A stretch of DNA of 64,000 bases from Pseudomonadota bacterium (GTDB lineage Bacteria > Pseudomonadota > Gammaproteobacteria > UBA1113): assembly GCA_021778015.1 (NCBI GenBank), contig JAJYCX010000006.1, positions 1 to 64,000 of the forward strand, written 5' to 3'. The position numbers and the translations under genes were made by a program. The notes below the pieces were generated by a model. The model ran no database searches, was not told the DNA's origin, and saw nothing but the letters and a program-made list of their open reading frames with translations. Below are positions 35,584 to 44,897 of the stretch, piece by piece. How positions within the stretch are numbered: the first letter of the stretch is position 1; each line of letters begins with the position of its first letter.

Positions 35584-36686
35584 AAAACTCAGTAATCACA
35601 CCAAAACTGGTCCACAAAGATTCAGCAGAAGATGTGTTGGTGAGACAACCACGTCCTGCATTGCCATTGCAAATAGAGAAGAGCACGGCGGATCAATGGG
35701 TGCAAGCAGGACTGGGTTGTTTATTAGAATTGTACAAACCCCATGAGCAAAATGGTGATCTATTGCGTTTGGCCTTAGCAAATAGTAATCAAGGGTTGAC
35801 TAGCCTCTTTGATAGGACTATCCCTTTGGATCCAGCATGGGAGCCATATCGTGCATTGCCTTATCAAATTATAGAAGCTGAATTTTCAGCGTCACATGCT
35901 GGCGTACTGCAGCAGCTTGAAAATTTTTATGCTAACGCAAACAAAACAGAACACCCTATTGCCGAACTTTTTCGTTCAACCTCTTACAAGATGATTAATC
36001 AAGCAGATCATTACTTCTTTTATCGCAAAGATCATGAGCATGTGCCTGGTACTATGTTGATTGAGGCTCAACGCCAAGCGGTTTATACCCATGTGTATAC
36101 AATGACACAACATGTTCGTGGAGATGTCACTGTTAGTCTCGATAAACTATATTGCAACTTTTATGGTTATGTTGATCTAATGTATCCGCTTGAATTGGTT
36201 GTTGATGATATGCAAGAAGAGCGAGATGCGCGCGCCAAAAAAATAACATACCGTGTTGCCCTTTTTCAAAGGAGCAAGCTGATTGCGATCATAGATTCAG
36301 TGGTTAACATCATTGACATGAACCAATTCAAGCGTTTTCGCAACCTATTTCTTTATGAAAAAAATGATCACCCGTACGTACCTATTCAAGCCGATAAGGT
36401 ACAGTGCAGGTTGGTTGATGCAGAGAACAAGGAATACCCCGCTGAGTGTGTCAGCATTTCTCGCGATAGATGCATGACTACCTATCACAACGTAGCGATA
36501 GATGATATCCGTAGTATCAAAATCCATAGTAATGGACTTGTATTCTCAAGCGCTATTGAACCCGAAGATAGGTCCCAGAAAAACGCTGTTTGGCGCTTTC
36601 CTCACTTAAGCCAGGAGCAGCTAATGGATATGGGCGGGATCATCAAACGCGGATTTATATTGCAAAACTACGAGGTATATCAATGA
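35580..36686 (+). CDS. AfsA-type (A-factor biosynthesis) hotdog-domain protein
   Basis: 368 aa. The N-terminus has LVHKDSAEDVLV, like the VHK...EVL motif of AfsA/ScbA. Around residues 155-175 it has DHEHVPGTMLIEAQRQA, closely matching the second-hotdog signature DHVPGM-LLEA-RQA. In Streptomyces AfsA joins a beta-ketoacyl chain to dihydroxyacetone phosphate to start gamma-butyrolactone signals. Here the same or a related condensation or dehydration is inferred. ATG 35580 overlaps the MFS stop; a TTG 18 bp upstream is less likely. Uncommon in gammaproteobacteria to my knowledge. Confidence 0.78.
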   Translation: MKNSVITPKLVHKDSAEDVLVRQPRPALPLQIEKSTADQWVQAGLGCLLELYKPHEQNGDLLRLALANSNQGLTSLFDRTIPLDPAWEPYRALPYQIIEAEFSASHAGVLQQLENFYANANKTEHPIAELFRSTSYKMINQADHYFFYRKDHEHVPGTMLIEAQRQAVYTHVYTMTQHVRGDVTVSLDKLYCNFYGYVDLMYPLELVVDDMQEERDARAKKITYRVALFQRSKLIAIIDSVVNIIDMNQFKRFRNLFLYEKNDHPYVPIQADKVQCRLVDAENKEYPAECVSISRDRCMTTYHNVAIDDIRSIKIHSNGLVFSSAIEPEDRSQKNAVWRFPHLSQEQLMDMGGIIKRGFILQNYEVYQ

Positions 36687-36976
36687 ACCAAACAATCAGC
36701 CAGATCATCCAAACTGCCATTGATGCGCAAGCACCCTTGTTACCTGTGCCAATCGATACGTCCCAGGGAGAAGCGACTCCTCTTTTTGGGCCAGGAAGCG
36801 TTTTAGATTCATTGGGGTTAGTGACACTCATTTTGAATATAGAAGAAATGGTTGAAATGCAGATGGGCGTTGCTATCACGATCGTCAGCGAGAAAGCGAT
36901 GTCTGCATACCGTAGCCCCTTTGCTACCATTGGTTCTTTAGCCGAATTCATTACCTCATTAATACAGAAGAAATAA
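36683..36976 (+). CDS. Acyl-carrier-protein-like protein 1
   Basis: 97 aa. The motif FGPGSVLDSLGLVTLILNIEE is seen as GPGSVLDSLGLVTL plus ILNIEE; the Ser of DSL is the expected 4'-phosphopantetheine site. Longer N-terminus than housekeeping ACP and only distantly similar to acpP in this window. ATG overlaps the AfsA stop (ATGA) with GAGG upstream. Confidence 0.8.
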   Translation: MNQTISQIIQTAIDAQAPLLPVPIDTSQGEATPLFGPGSVLDSLGLVTLILNIEEMVEMQMGVAITIVSEKAMSAYRSPFATIGSLAEFITSLIQKK

Positions 36977-36977
36977 C

Positions 36978-37679
36978 ATGCGTAAGCAACTAGTGACATT
37001 GATTACAGGCACCCGTAAAGGCATTGGGAAATATCTAGTTAAACACTATTTGCAGCAAGGGCAGCAAGTGGTAGGGTGTAGTCGCGCACCAGTAGATTGG
37101 CACTTACCTGGTTACACACATTTCTGTGCTGATGTAGCAGATGAAGAAGCGGTTCGTCGGATCATCACTTTTATTCGTACGACTTATGGACAGCTGGATC
37201 ATTTGATTAATAACGCGGGTATAGCGAGTATGAATCATTTTCTGCTTACACCGTTAGACACAGCACAAAATGTTTTTCAAACGAATCTGATGGGTTCCTT
37301 TCTATTTTGTCGTGAAGCAGCCAAGCTGATGGCGCCTAAGCAGTTTGGCCGTATTGTTAATTTCACGACGGTTGCTACACCGCTTAATTTGGAAGGGGAG
37401 GCTATGTATGCCGCTTCTAAAGCAGCCATTCTTTCGATGACCGCGATTGCTGCACGAGAGTTGGCACCACTCGGTATCACAGTTAATGCGATTGGGCCCA
37501 CGCCCATTGAGACGGATTTAATTCGTTCTGTCCCTAAAGACAGCATGGATCGTTTACTCTCGAGACAAGCCATCAAACGATTTGGCACCTTTGAGGATGT
37601 TGCAAACGTCATCGATTTTTTCTTACGCAAAGAAAGTGCATTTGTTACGGGTCAGAATATTTATTTGGGAGGCGTATGA
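36978..37679 (+). CDS. SDR-family oxidoreductase (FabG-like)
   Basis: 233 aa. NAD(P) motif TGTRKGIG, then NNAGIAS and the catalytic pair in YAASK. The usual active-site Ser of the NISS motif is replaced: NFTTVA here against NISSVV in the housekeeping FabG at 51913. A Thr could substitute or activity may be altered. Probably reduces a keto group of a carrier- or phosphate-bound intermediate. 1 bp after ACP 1; overlaps the ligase by 4 bp. Confidence 0.85.
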   Translation: MRKQLVTLITGTRKGIGKYLVKHYLQQGQQVVGCSRAPVDWHLPGYTHFCADVADEEAVRRIITFIRTTYGQLDHLINNAGIASMNHFLLTPLDTAQNVFQTNLMGSFLFCREAAKLMAPKQFGRIVNFTTVATPLNLEGEAMYAASKAAILSMTAIAARELAPLGITVNAIGPTPIETDLIRSVPKDSMDRLLSRQAIKRFGTFEDVANVIDFFLRKESAFVTGQNIYLGGV

Positions 37680-39058
37680 ATACGCTCTGTGAATTGTTCA
37701 GCCGATTTGAAGCGGCAAAAGAGAAAAAAGCGCTCATAACCTCTAAAGAAGAGATGACATACGGGCAGTTGTTAGCTAAGATTCAGGATGCTGACTTGCT
37801 CGCACGAAAATACAGTTGTGTAGGTATAACTGTGTTGCTGGTTGGGGATTATTCTTCATCGACTATTGCCTGTTTGCTCGCATTGTGGCGTTTAGGCAAT
37901 GTGGTGGCATTGTGCTGCGCGGCCCAGGATGCGCTCGTTAATGAGCGTGCTCATCTTGTTCAAGCAGCGCGAGTAATCAAAATAGGAGAAGGTAATCAAA
38001 TAGATATTTTTCCTACTGGTATTGAAACTTCCCATCCAATACTGAGCGACATGAACCACCGTAAAGAAGCCGGCTTTGTGATTTTTTCCTCCGGGTCAAC
38101 GGGGCAGCCAAAAGCAAGCATTCACTCAGCTTACGCCATGCTCGATAAACACGTATTAAAAAAACGATGTTTTACTTCCATTTCCTTTCTTTTGTTTGAT
38201 CATATCGGTGGATTTAACACGCTGTTCTATGTTCTATTCAATGTAGGAAAGCTTGTTATACCTGCATCGCGGTCACCAGATGTGGTCGCACAAGCGATAG
38301 CACAGCATCGCGTGGAGACCATCACGGCGTCGCCTACCTTTCTTAATTTGCTTGTGATGAGCGGCGCATTAATGCGCTATGATTTCAGTAGTCTTAAAGT
38401 CATCAACTATGGAACAGAGCCCATGCCAGAGAGTCTGCTAGTGGTGTTAACTCAGCAGCTGCCTTGGGTAAGATTCTCACAAGCGTATGGGCTAAGTGAG
38501 ACGGGTGTGATGCCCGCTAAATCGGTTTCATCTTTGTCCACTTGGATAACATTTGATAAAGAGCAATGTAATATTCGTATTGTGGATGGCTTGTTGGAAG
38601 TGAAGGTAAAGACAAGCATGCTTGGTTACATCAACGCCTCTTCGCCATTTACATCAGATGGTTATTTTAAAACGGGCGATGCAGTGCAGCAAGAAGGCGA
38701 TCGCTACCGTGTGCTAGGGCGACAATCAGACCTCATCAATGTTGGCGGTGAAAAAGTCTACCCTAACGAAATAGAAAATGTGCTTCGCAATATGCCTGGG
38801 GTACTTGAAGTGGCGGTGACGGCATTGGAGAACCCGATCATGGGGCAGGTGGTTGGCGCCGCATTTAAATTGCAGACAACCGAAAAATTAACATCATTTC
38901 GTCGTCGTCTCTATGAATTTTGTCATCAAAGATTGCCAGCCTCGTACATACCACGAAAAATCTTGATCACCGATGCCCTATTACATACAGCGAGATCAAA
39001 AAAATTAGGGGCGTTCGCTTTGCAATCTACATTGATTAAAGAGGGGGAAATGGTATGA
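37676..39058 (+). CDS. Acyl-/aryl-AMP ligase (ANL superfamily)
   Basis: 460 aa. P-loop FSSGSTGQPKAS, the A5-like YGLSETG, the TGD motif (FKTGDAV), hinge GRQSDLINVGGEKVYPNEIE, and a C-terminal Lys region (TARSKKLG). Shorter than FadD, like stand-alone ligases that load a carboxylic acid on a carrier protein. Its stop overlaps the ATG of ACP 2, so ACP 2 is its likely partner. Substrate unknown. Confidence 0.88.
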   Translation: MNTLCELFSRFEAAKEKKALITSKEEMTYGQLLAKIQDADLLARKYSCVGITVLLVGDYSSSTIACLLALWRLGNVVALCCAAQDALVNERAHLVQAARVIKIGEGNQIDIFPTGIETSHPILSDMNHRKEAGFVIFSSGSTGQPKASIHSAYAMLDKHVLKKRCFTSISFLLFDHIGGFNTLFYVLFNVGKLVIPASRSPDVVAQAIAQHRVETITASPTFLNLLVMSGALMRYDFSSLKVINYGTEPMPESLLVVLTQQLPWVRFSQAYGLSETGVMPAKSVSSLSTWITFDKEQCNIRIVDGLLEVKVKTSMLGYINASSPFTSDGYFKTGDAVQQEGDRYRVLGRQSDLINVGGEKVYPNEIENVLRNMPGVLEVAVTALENPIMGQVVGAAFKLQTTEKLTSFRRRLYEFCHQRLPASYIPRKILITDALLHTARSKKLGAFALQSTLIKEGEMV

Positions 39059-39288
39059 ATAGAAATCTGATACGTGCTGAATTGGCTAAGCTACTAGATT
39101 TGCCTATTTCTACCATTACAGACGAATTAAAAATTAGCAATGTTGGTGGATGGGACTCGATTGCATGGGTGTCACTGGTTGCATTTTTGATAGGTGAGCT
39201 TGATTGCAAAATAGAGATACAAAAGCTCATGACTATTCAAACAGTCGGCGATTTGTGGCCCCTAGTTGAAACAGGCGCGATGATATGA
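39055..39288 (+). CDS. Acyl-carrier-protein-like protein 2
   Basis: 77 aa, normal ACP size. The carrier motif is GGWDSIAWVSLV, with the Ser after Asp as the phosphopantetheine site (GWDS rather than ADSL, as in many specialised carriers). Overlaps both neighbours by 4 bp. Confidence 0.82.
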   Translation: MNRNLIRAELAKLLDLPISTITDELKISNVGGWDSIAWVSLVAFLIGELDCKIEIQKLMTIQTVGDLWPLVETGAMI

Positions 39289-40295
39289 GTTTGTCTTTTG
39301 CTGATGTGCAAATACGTGCAGTAACCGCTGCTTTACCTAAAACACGGTTAGAAATGAAAAGTCTTGCCTCCTTATATGGTGAGACTGAAATGAAACGCAT
39401 TGTTGAAAGTACAGGTATCTCATCTGTGCGTGTTGCTGGGAAGTTAACTACAGGAAACCTATGCACGGCTGCTGCTCGTCATCTGCTTGCCAATGCAAAT
39501 GTATCAGCAAGTGATATTGATGCGGTTGTCGTAGTGACGCAAACACCAGATGATTTCATGCCCGGCGTGGCTTTGGGCATTCATGCGTCTTTGGGTTTGA
39601 GGCGAAGTTGCCTGACCTTTGATCTTAATTTCGGTTGCCCTGGTTTTGTATATGGTCTGTTGCAAGCCGCTATGCTTGTGCGAGCAGGGCATAAAAATGT
39701 CCTATTGTGCGCAGGAGATGTCACCACTAAGCTGATTAAGCCGGGAGATAGGCATGTTCAGGCAGTATTTGGTGACGCCGTGGGTGTCGCTTTACTAGGG
39801 CCTGGCTCAGAAAAAATCGATTTTTTGTTTGATACGGATGGTGCGGGCAGACCGCATCTTCATACCCCACTCACCTATAATTTGTTTCCTGACAGAGCAG
39901 CAACGGCGGGTCATTTATATATGGATGGCAGTGAAGTCATGAAATTTGCACTTTCGCGTGTGCCCAGCATGGTTAGCAAGCTACTTGACCAGTGTGGACT
40001 GACTCCAGCAGAAATTGACCTTGCGTTCTTTCATCAGGCCAACATGCTCATGCTTAAATATCTGAGAAAACTAACTGGTTTTACGCCAAATCAATGGGTG
40101 GTTGACTTGGCCGAAACAGGGAATACAGGTCCTGCCTCGATTCCATTGCTGATGGCTAGATTGCAAAACATTCATGCCATACGCTTTAACAAAGTGATAT
40201 TATGTGGATTTGGTATCGGATTATCAGTTGGAGTAGCTATTACTTCTCTGAAAGAGACACAGCGGATTTCACCCATTGAGGTGGAAGTAAGCTAA
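39285..40295 (+). CDS. KAS III-like beta-ketoacyl synthase
   Basis: 336 aa thiolase-fold enzyme. The FabH-type triad is intact: Cys in NFGCPGFVYG, His in FFHQAN and Asn in ETGNTGPAS. It is clearly diverged from the housekeeping FabH at 49937, so it is a specialised copy. It probably joins a starter acyl group to a malonyl- or carrier-bound unit to supply the AfsA-like step. Overlaps ACP 2. Confidence 0.88.
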   Translation: MSLSFADVQIRAVTAALPKTRLEMKSLASLYGETEMKRIVESTGISSVRVAGKLTTGNLCTAAARHLLANANVSASDIDAVVVVTQTPDDFMPGVALGIHASLGLRRSCLTFDLNFGCPGFVYGLLQAAMLVRAGHKNVLLCAGDVTTKLIKPGDRHVQAVFGDAVGVALLGPGSEKIDFLFDTDGAGRPHLHTPLTYNLFPDRAATAGHLYMDGSEVMKFALSRVPSMVSKLLDQCGLTPAEIDLAFFHQANMLMLKYLRKLTGFTPNQWVVDLAETGNTGPASIPLLMARLQNIHAIRFNKVILCGFGIGLSVGVAITSLKETQRISPIEVEVS

Positions 40296-40329
40296 GAGCA
40301 TCACATTAACTTAAATAAAGGAGAACTCT

Positions 40330-40620
40330 ATGTTTTTGATTATCAGTAATTATGTAGTCCCTACCACGCAAGTGGATCCGCATCGTGCGCAGCACAGTGG
40401 ATGGGTTGAGCAATACATCAAGAGCGGTGATTTTATCATGGCAGGACCACGGCGTGGCAAAATCGGTGGTGTAATCGTCAGCAGGTCAATGGATAAAGAT
40501 AAACTAATGAAGATTTTGGCGGAAGATTCATTTGTCAGTGAAAATCTTGTTGAGATGCAGATTGTTGATTTTGATGCACCATTTACGTCAGATGAACTTA
40601 AGAAATTACAAGATATGTAG
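40330..40620 (+). CDS. YciI-family small protein
   Basis: 96 aa, YCII-related fold. His22 in AQHSGWV and Asp34 in SGDFIMAGP fit the conserved His/Asp pair of the family. Related proteins occur in biosynthetic clusters, some acting as small isomerases or dehydrochlorinases. AGGAG lies before the ATG. The 34-bp gap to the KAS gene is the widest in the operon. Confidence 0.78.
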   Translation: MFLIISNYVVPTTQVDPHRAQHSGWVEQYIKSGDFIMAGPRRGKIGGVIVSRSMDKDKLMKILAEDSFVSENLVEMQIVDFDAPFTSDELKKLQDM

Positions 40621-40629
40621 GTCGTGATA

Positions 40630-42864
40630 ATGAATGATCATAAAGAAGAAGTGGTAATTGTAGGAGCAGGCCCCGTCGGCCTGCTCTTAGGTTGCTGGCT
40701 CAGAAAATTAGGCGTAGGCGTGCGCGTGCTAGAAAAGCGTGCAACTCGCTCGACCCAATCCAAAGCGGTATCGATGAATGCCTATTCACTTGCCATTTTG
40801 CATGCACTGGGTATATATGACCAGTTCGATGCAGTGGGAAAGCGACTGCAGGATCTTCATCTGTATTGGCAACAAAAGCGCCTCATGCATGTGAATTACA
40901 GACGGTTGCCCTCCAAGTACAATTATAGTCTTTGCTTGGTACAACCCAAAACAGAAGCGTTGTTAGAAGCCCATTTTTTAGCATCCGGCGGGATATTACA
41001 GCGTGGAGTAGAAGTCGTTCGTCTGCAAGCGGATTCCGATGCTATCCATGTCTATGCACATCATGCTGAAACCGGTAGAGAAGAGCGCCTCACAGCACAA
41101 TATCTTGTCGGTTGTGATGGCAGCAAAAGTATGGTTCGCGAGCAATTGGGCCTTTCGTTTACCGGCAGAGATCATGGTACCGGATTTATCATGGTGGATG
41201 GCACTATTAGTTGGTCTGGCGATGTGAAACGTGTGCACTATTTTGTTAGTGAGGATGCTTTTTTTATTTTGATTCCGTTATCTGATGATAAGCATCGTAT
41301 CATCATTAGAACACCCAATAATGATAAAGAAAAAATAGTAGGTAATAAGTTAGCCGTTTATCAAGACCTTATTATGAAATATGGGCCATCGGGTCTTATT
41401 CTGCACGACATTGTTTGGGAATCGAATACCACTTACCATAACCGCTTAGCTGAACACTACGGCCATGGGCGTGTTCTGCTAGCGGGTGATGCTAGTCATA
41501 TTTTTAGTTCCATTGGTGGGTTAGGAATGAACACGGGCTTCCAAGATGCACTGGCACTCGCTTGGCGTTTAGCGGGCATTTTAAGAAAACGCTTTCGCGA
41601 AACGGTGTTAGCCTCATATGAATTAGAACGTCGTACTTTAACCCAACAATTGATTGATAGCACGAATCAAATGACGGCGCTCATCACACGGGTCAATCGT
41701 GATCCAGCATCCTTGCGTGATTGGCTGCCGATTATGGCTAATAGGCAGCGCTTGGCTACATTACCGATGCACTTCTCTGGATTAAATCAGCGTTATGAAA
41801 AAGGGGTATTAGTTGAAAATAACGCGGGTTTAGTTGGGCGGCTTATTCCTTATTTTAAATTGACACATCAGGAAAAATATTTATGCAGTTATGACCTTGT
41901 TGATGGCTGCTATTTCTATCTGATTTATGGCAGTACCTTGCCTAATGCTGCTTTCTGGGAACAATACAAAGAAGTAGTCAAACTGATCCAGCTTCAAAAT
42001 CCGGATGAGTGGCAACAGGTGTGTAACTGTCTTGGTTTGCAAACTGAAGAAATGGTGCTTATGCGACCTGATGGTATTGTTGCAGCGAAAGCAGCTATTA
42101 ACAATGCAAGTAATGTTTTTTCTCTTATTCTTAACCCATTGATAACACGAGTAGATTCCAGTATGAAACCTTTACTTATTTTTGATCTTGACGGAACTTT
42201 GGCCGATACGTCACCCGGTTTAGTTGCTGCTTTAAATGCCGTGCTGGCTGACTATAACGAGGCACCCGTTGCACCTGCTTCCGTGCTGCATCTGATTAGC
42301 CAAGGCGTAGTTGGCCTCTTGGGAGGAGGCTTTGGTTCTGCTTATGCCACGATGCCAGATGAAAAGAAACAGGCACTTTCTCAAGCATTCGTAGCGTATT
42401 ACGAACAGAATATGCTGAATGAAATAGCGCTTTATCCTGGCATTGAAACAGCACTGAATGTGCTGAGTGCGCAGGGATTTAAGATGGCTATTTGTTCAAA
42501 CAAGAATACACTTCTTGTCGCACATATCCTTGAGCATCTGCATATCAGACATCATTTTCTAGCTGTATGTGGCGGTGATTTTTTTATGGGAATAAAAAAG
42601 CCAGATCGTCGTCATGTAGAAGGCACCATGAGGGAAGCCGGTTTTGACGAGTCAACAGCGCATGCGATTTTTATCGGCGATGCGATGTCAGATGTAAACG
42701 CAGCAAAAAATACGGGGATCCCAAGCGTCTTTCTTACTTACGGCTATGCTGATGTGGCGCCGAATGCTTCGGGGGCGGATGCAGTCGTCCATCATGCTAA
42801 TGATTTGCCAGCGGTTATTTTAACCTTGTCAAGCTCTCTGGAATCGGAGAAGGCCCTGGCATGA
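40630..42864 (+). CDS. Fusion: FAD monooxygenase (PheA/TfdB type) and HAD phosphatase (Gph type)
   Basis: 744 aa. Residues 1-390 are a class A flavoprotein monooxygenase: VVIVGAGPVGLLLG near 8-21, the DG motif GCDGSKSMVREQ and the GD motif LLAGDASHIFSSIGGLGMN. A linker of about 120 residues, probably the thioredoxin-like tail of such enzymes, follows. From residue 512 (nt 42163) a complete HAD phosphatase begins: FDLDGTLADTSPG, then CSNKN, KKPDRRH and IGDAMSDVNAA. The reading frame is continuous. A HAD fits the dephosphorylation step expected after an AfsA-type condensation. The frame opens at GTG 40624; ATG 40630 chosen. Overlaps the next gene by 4 bp. Confidence 0.87.
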   Translation: MNDHKEEVVIVGAGPVGLLLGCWLRKLGVGVRVLEKRATRSTQSKAVSMNAYSLAILHALGIYDQFDAVGKRLQDLHLYWQQKRLMHVNYRRLPSKYNYSLCLVQPKTEALLEAHFLASGGILQRGVEVVRLQADSDAIHVYAHHAETGREERLTAQYLVGCDGSKSMVREQLGLSFTGRDHGTGFIMVDGTISWSGDVKRVHYFVSEDAFFILIPLSDDKHRIIIRTPNNDKEKIVGNKLAVYQDLIMKYGPSGLILHDIVWESNTTYHNRLAEHYGHGRVLLAGDASHIFSSIGGLGMNTGFQDALALAWRLAGILRKRFRETVLASYELERRTLTQQLIDSTNQMTALITRVNRDPASLRDWLPIMANRQRLATLPMHFSGLNQRYEKGVLVENNAGLVGRLIPYFKLTHQEKYLCSYDLVDGCYFYLIYGSTLPNAAFWEQYKEVVKLIQLQNPDEWQQVCNCLGLQTEEMVLMRPDGIVAAKAAINNASNVFSLILNPLITRVDSSMKPLLIFDLDGTLADTSPGLVAALNAVLADYNEAPVAPASVLHLISQGVVGLLGGGFGSAYATMPDEKKQALSQAFVAYYEQNMLNEIALYPGIETALNVLSAQGFKMAICSNKNTLLVAHILEHLHIRHHFLAVCGGDFFMGIKKPDRRHVEGTMREAGFDESTAHAIFIGDAMSDVNAAKNTGIPSVFLTYGYADVAPNASGADAVVHHANDLPAVILTLSSSLESEKALA

Positions 42865-44822
42865 CATCCACTGTTCGCCGAGCAGATATTGATGGGCTGA
42901 GAGCCATTGCTGTTTTGACCGTGATGCTGTTTCACTTTAATGCGAACTGGTTGCCGGGTGGATTTGTTGGCGTAGATATTTTTTTCGTTATATCGGCGTA
43001 TCTCATTACAGGTCGTATTACGGCGATGATATATGATCATCGGTTCTCGCTTACTCACTTTTATGTTCGGCGAATAAAACGAATTTTCCCTGCATCTATT
43101 CTTGTTTTTATTGTGACCGTGTTTTTAGCCAGTCAATTGAATGGGTTATTGTTACCGGATGCAAGATACGTGCTAGGATTTGTTTTTAATATGCATACCA
43201 GTAATTATTTTACTGCGGATGGTAGTGTTAACTTTTTTCTGCATTATTGGTCACTCTCAATAGAGGAGCAATTCTATCTATTTTGGCCGTTATTATTACT
43301 ACCGTTGTTACTGATGACGAATCAGCGACTCGCGCGTGTTTTGAGACTCTATCCTCTCGTATTAATTCTCTTAATTGCAGTTGTCTGTTTCGCATTGGGC
43401 ATAAAGTGGAGTATGGATCCCGTTTCTCATGAAAACCTTTATTTCTTGTCCATTCCACGCTTTGGTGAAATGGCTTGTGGCGCATTGATTGCTATTTTGC
43501 CACCTATGCGAAATGTGCAATGGGTTTCTCGATTAGGTGTGTATGCAGGTATGGGATTGTTGCTTATTTCATGCTGTTTTCTAGGCGAAAAGCACTATCC
43601 TGGCTGGCGTGTTTTACTCCCTTGCGTTGGGGCGTCATTGCTTATTTATTTCAGTATGGCAAATGCAAGCAACCCGACGTGGATTGATTGGCTGTTAACG
43701 AGACGCGTACTGGTGTTTATTGGATGCATTTCGTATTCGCTCTACTTATGGCATTGGCCTATCTTTTCTATCACACGCTTTATTGGCGGTGCGACTATAC
43801 CAACACAGTTTTTCATTCCCTTATTTGCGCTTACTTTTTTGTTGGCTATATTGACCTATCATTTTGTCGAAAAACCGTTTCAACGATCCACATCTAGAGC
43901 AACCATAGTGTTTCCTACCTTTACTGTAATGAACGCGCTGGTATTATGCTTGCTGTTTTCACTAACAGGCATTGAGACGTTAGGGATCCCGCCTGTAATA
44001 GGCAAGCGTTACACTAATGTGACAGTCAATGGCCAAAATATGCGTTTAACAGATGGCTGGGTCGCTCCTTGTTTTGATCGAACCTTTCCCAATCCAACAC
44101 GTACCACCGTTGACAACCTATGTGCGTTGGGCGCACCTCATGTCAAACCGACAGTATTACTGGTTGGTGACTCGCATGCCGCAGCGCTAGGGGCACTCAT
44201 TGATGCCATGGGTAAAAAAGAAGGGTTTCGCGCTACCATGGTCGCTGTGGGGGCCTGCCAGTTGAGTGAGGATGGGATGGCACATAGGGCACCTGCTGTG
44301 GTGATGACACCTGAGCGAATTAAAAACTGCGATATGATGCTGCGATTTATTCGCGATAACCATCAATATTACAAAGCAATTTTTGTTGCAAATGCTTTCA
44401 ATCTTTTTTCGGGTAACTTTAATGTGTTTACCAAGCAGAATGACACCCCCCCTATTTTTAAGCTAGATGCGTTGCGGCGAATTGCAACTAAGACGCCTAT
44501 TTATTTTTTCTATGACGAGCCAGTGATCGATCGCTCTATCCAAAGATCACCACTATTCGATTATTTAGGTATTCGACTAGGTGCAAACGTCATTCCACAT
44601 GGAGAAGAGGGAAACGTTGTGATACGCAATCTGATATCAAAAGAACCCAATTTTTACTGGGTCGATTTAAGTGTAGTCTACAATGAGTTTAAGAAAGATC
44701 GATTTATGTATAACGGTTGGCCTGTCTATGCTGATACCAATCACTTAAATGGAAACGGGGGGAGGGTATTGGCCAAGCTATTTTTGAGTTCAGCGAGAGT
44801 AGGGCCACCGACTAAGGCCTAG
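42861..44822 (+). CDS. Acyltransferase 3 with C-terminal SGNH domain (OafA-like)
   Basis: 653 aa. The N-terminal 350 residues are the ten-TM acyltransferase-3 domain: DIDGLRAIAVLTVMLFHF with the catalytic His, GGFVGVDIFFVISAYLI and SYSLYLWHWPIF. The C-terminal half is an SGNH-hydrolase-like domain starting LLVGDSHAAALG. Such proteins O-acetylate surface glycans or secondary metabolites at the membrane. Translationally coupled to the operon, it may decorate the product before export, though a surface glycan target is also possible. Last gene of the operon. Confidence 0.87.
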   Translation: MTSTVRRADIDGLRAIAVLTVMLFHFNANWLPGGFVGVDIFFVISAYLITGRITAMIYDHRFSLTHFYVRRIKRIFPASILVFIVTVFLASQLNGLLLPDARYVLGFVFNMHTSNYFTADGSVNFFLHYWSLSIEEQFYLFWPLLLLPLLLMTNQRLARVLRLYPLVLILLIAVVCFALGIKWSMDPVSHENLYFLSIPRFGEMACGALIAILPPMRNVQWVSRLGVYAGMGLLLISCCFLGEKHYPGWRVLLPCVGASLLIYFSMANASNPTWIDWLLTRRVLVFIGCISYSLYLWHWPIFSITRFIGGATIPTQFFIPLFALTFLLAILTYHFVEKPFQRSTSRATIVFPTFTVMNALVLCLLFSLTGIETLGIPPVIGKRYTNVTVNGQNMRLTDGWVAPCFDRTFPNPTRTTVDNLCALGAPHVKPTVLLVGDSHAAALGALIDAMGKKEGFRATMVAVGACQLSEDGMAHRAPAVVMTPERIKNCDMMLRFIRDNHQYYKAIFVANAFNLFSGNFNVFTKQNDTPPIFKLDALRRIATKTPIYFFYDEPVIDRSIQRSPLFDYLGIRLGANVIPHGEEGNVVIRNLISKEPNFYWVDLSVVYNEFKKDRFMYNGWPVYADTNHLNGNGGRVLAKLFLSSARVGPPTKA

Positions 44823-44897
44823 CGCATTAGCCATTACAATATTTTTATAAAAAATTTAGCTTTCTAAAGACCATTAACTCAATGCTAGGAGAACAGT

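Noticed and set aside
36683..36976. Longer version of carrier protein 1 starting at 36590
   Set aside because: It would overlap the AfsA-like gene by almost 100 bp; ATG 36683 has GAGG and the ATGA overlap seen throughout the operon.
39285..40295. Second housekeeping fabH
   Set aside because: It is well diverged from the fabH at 49937 and embedded in the biosynthetic operon.
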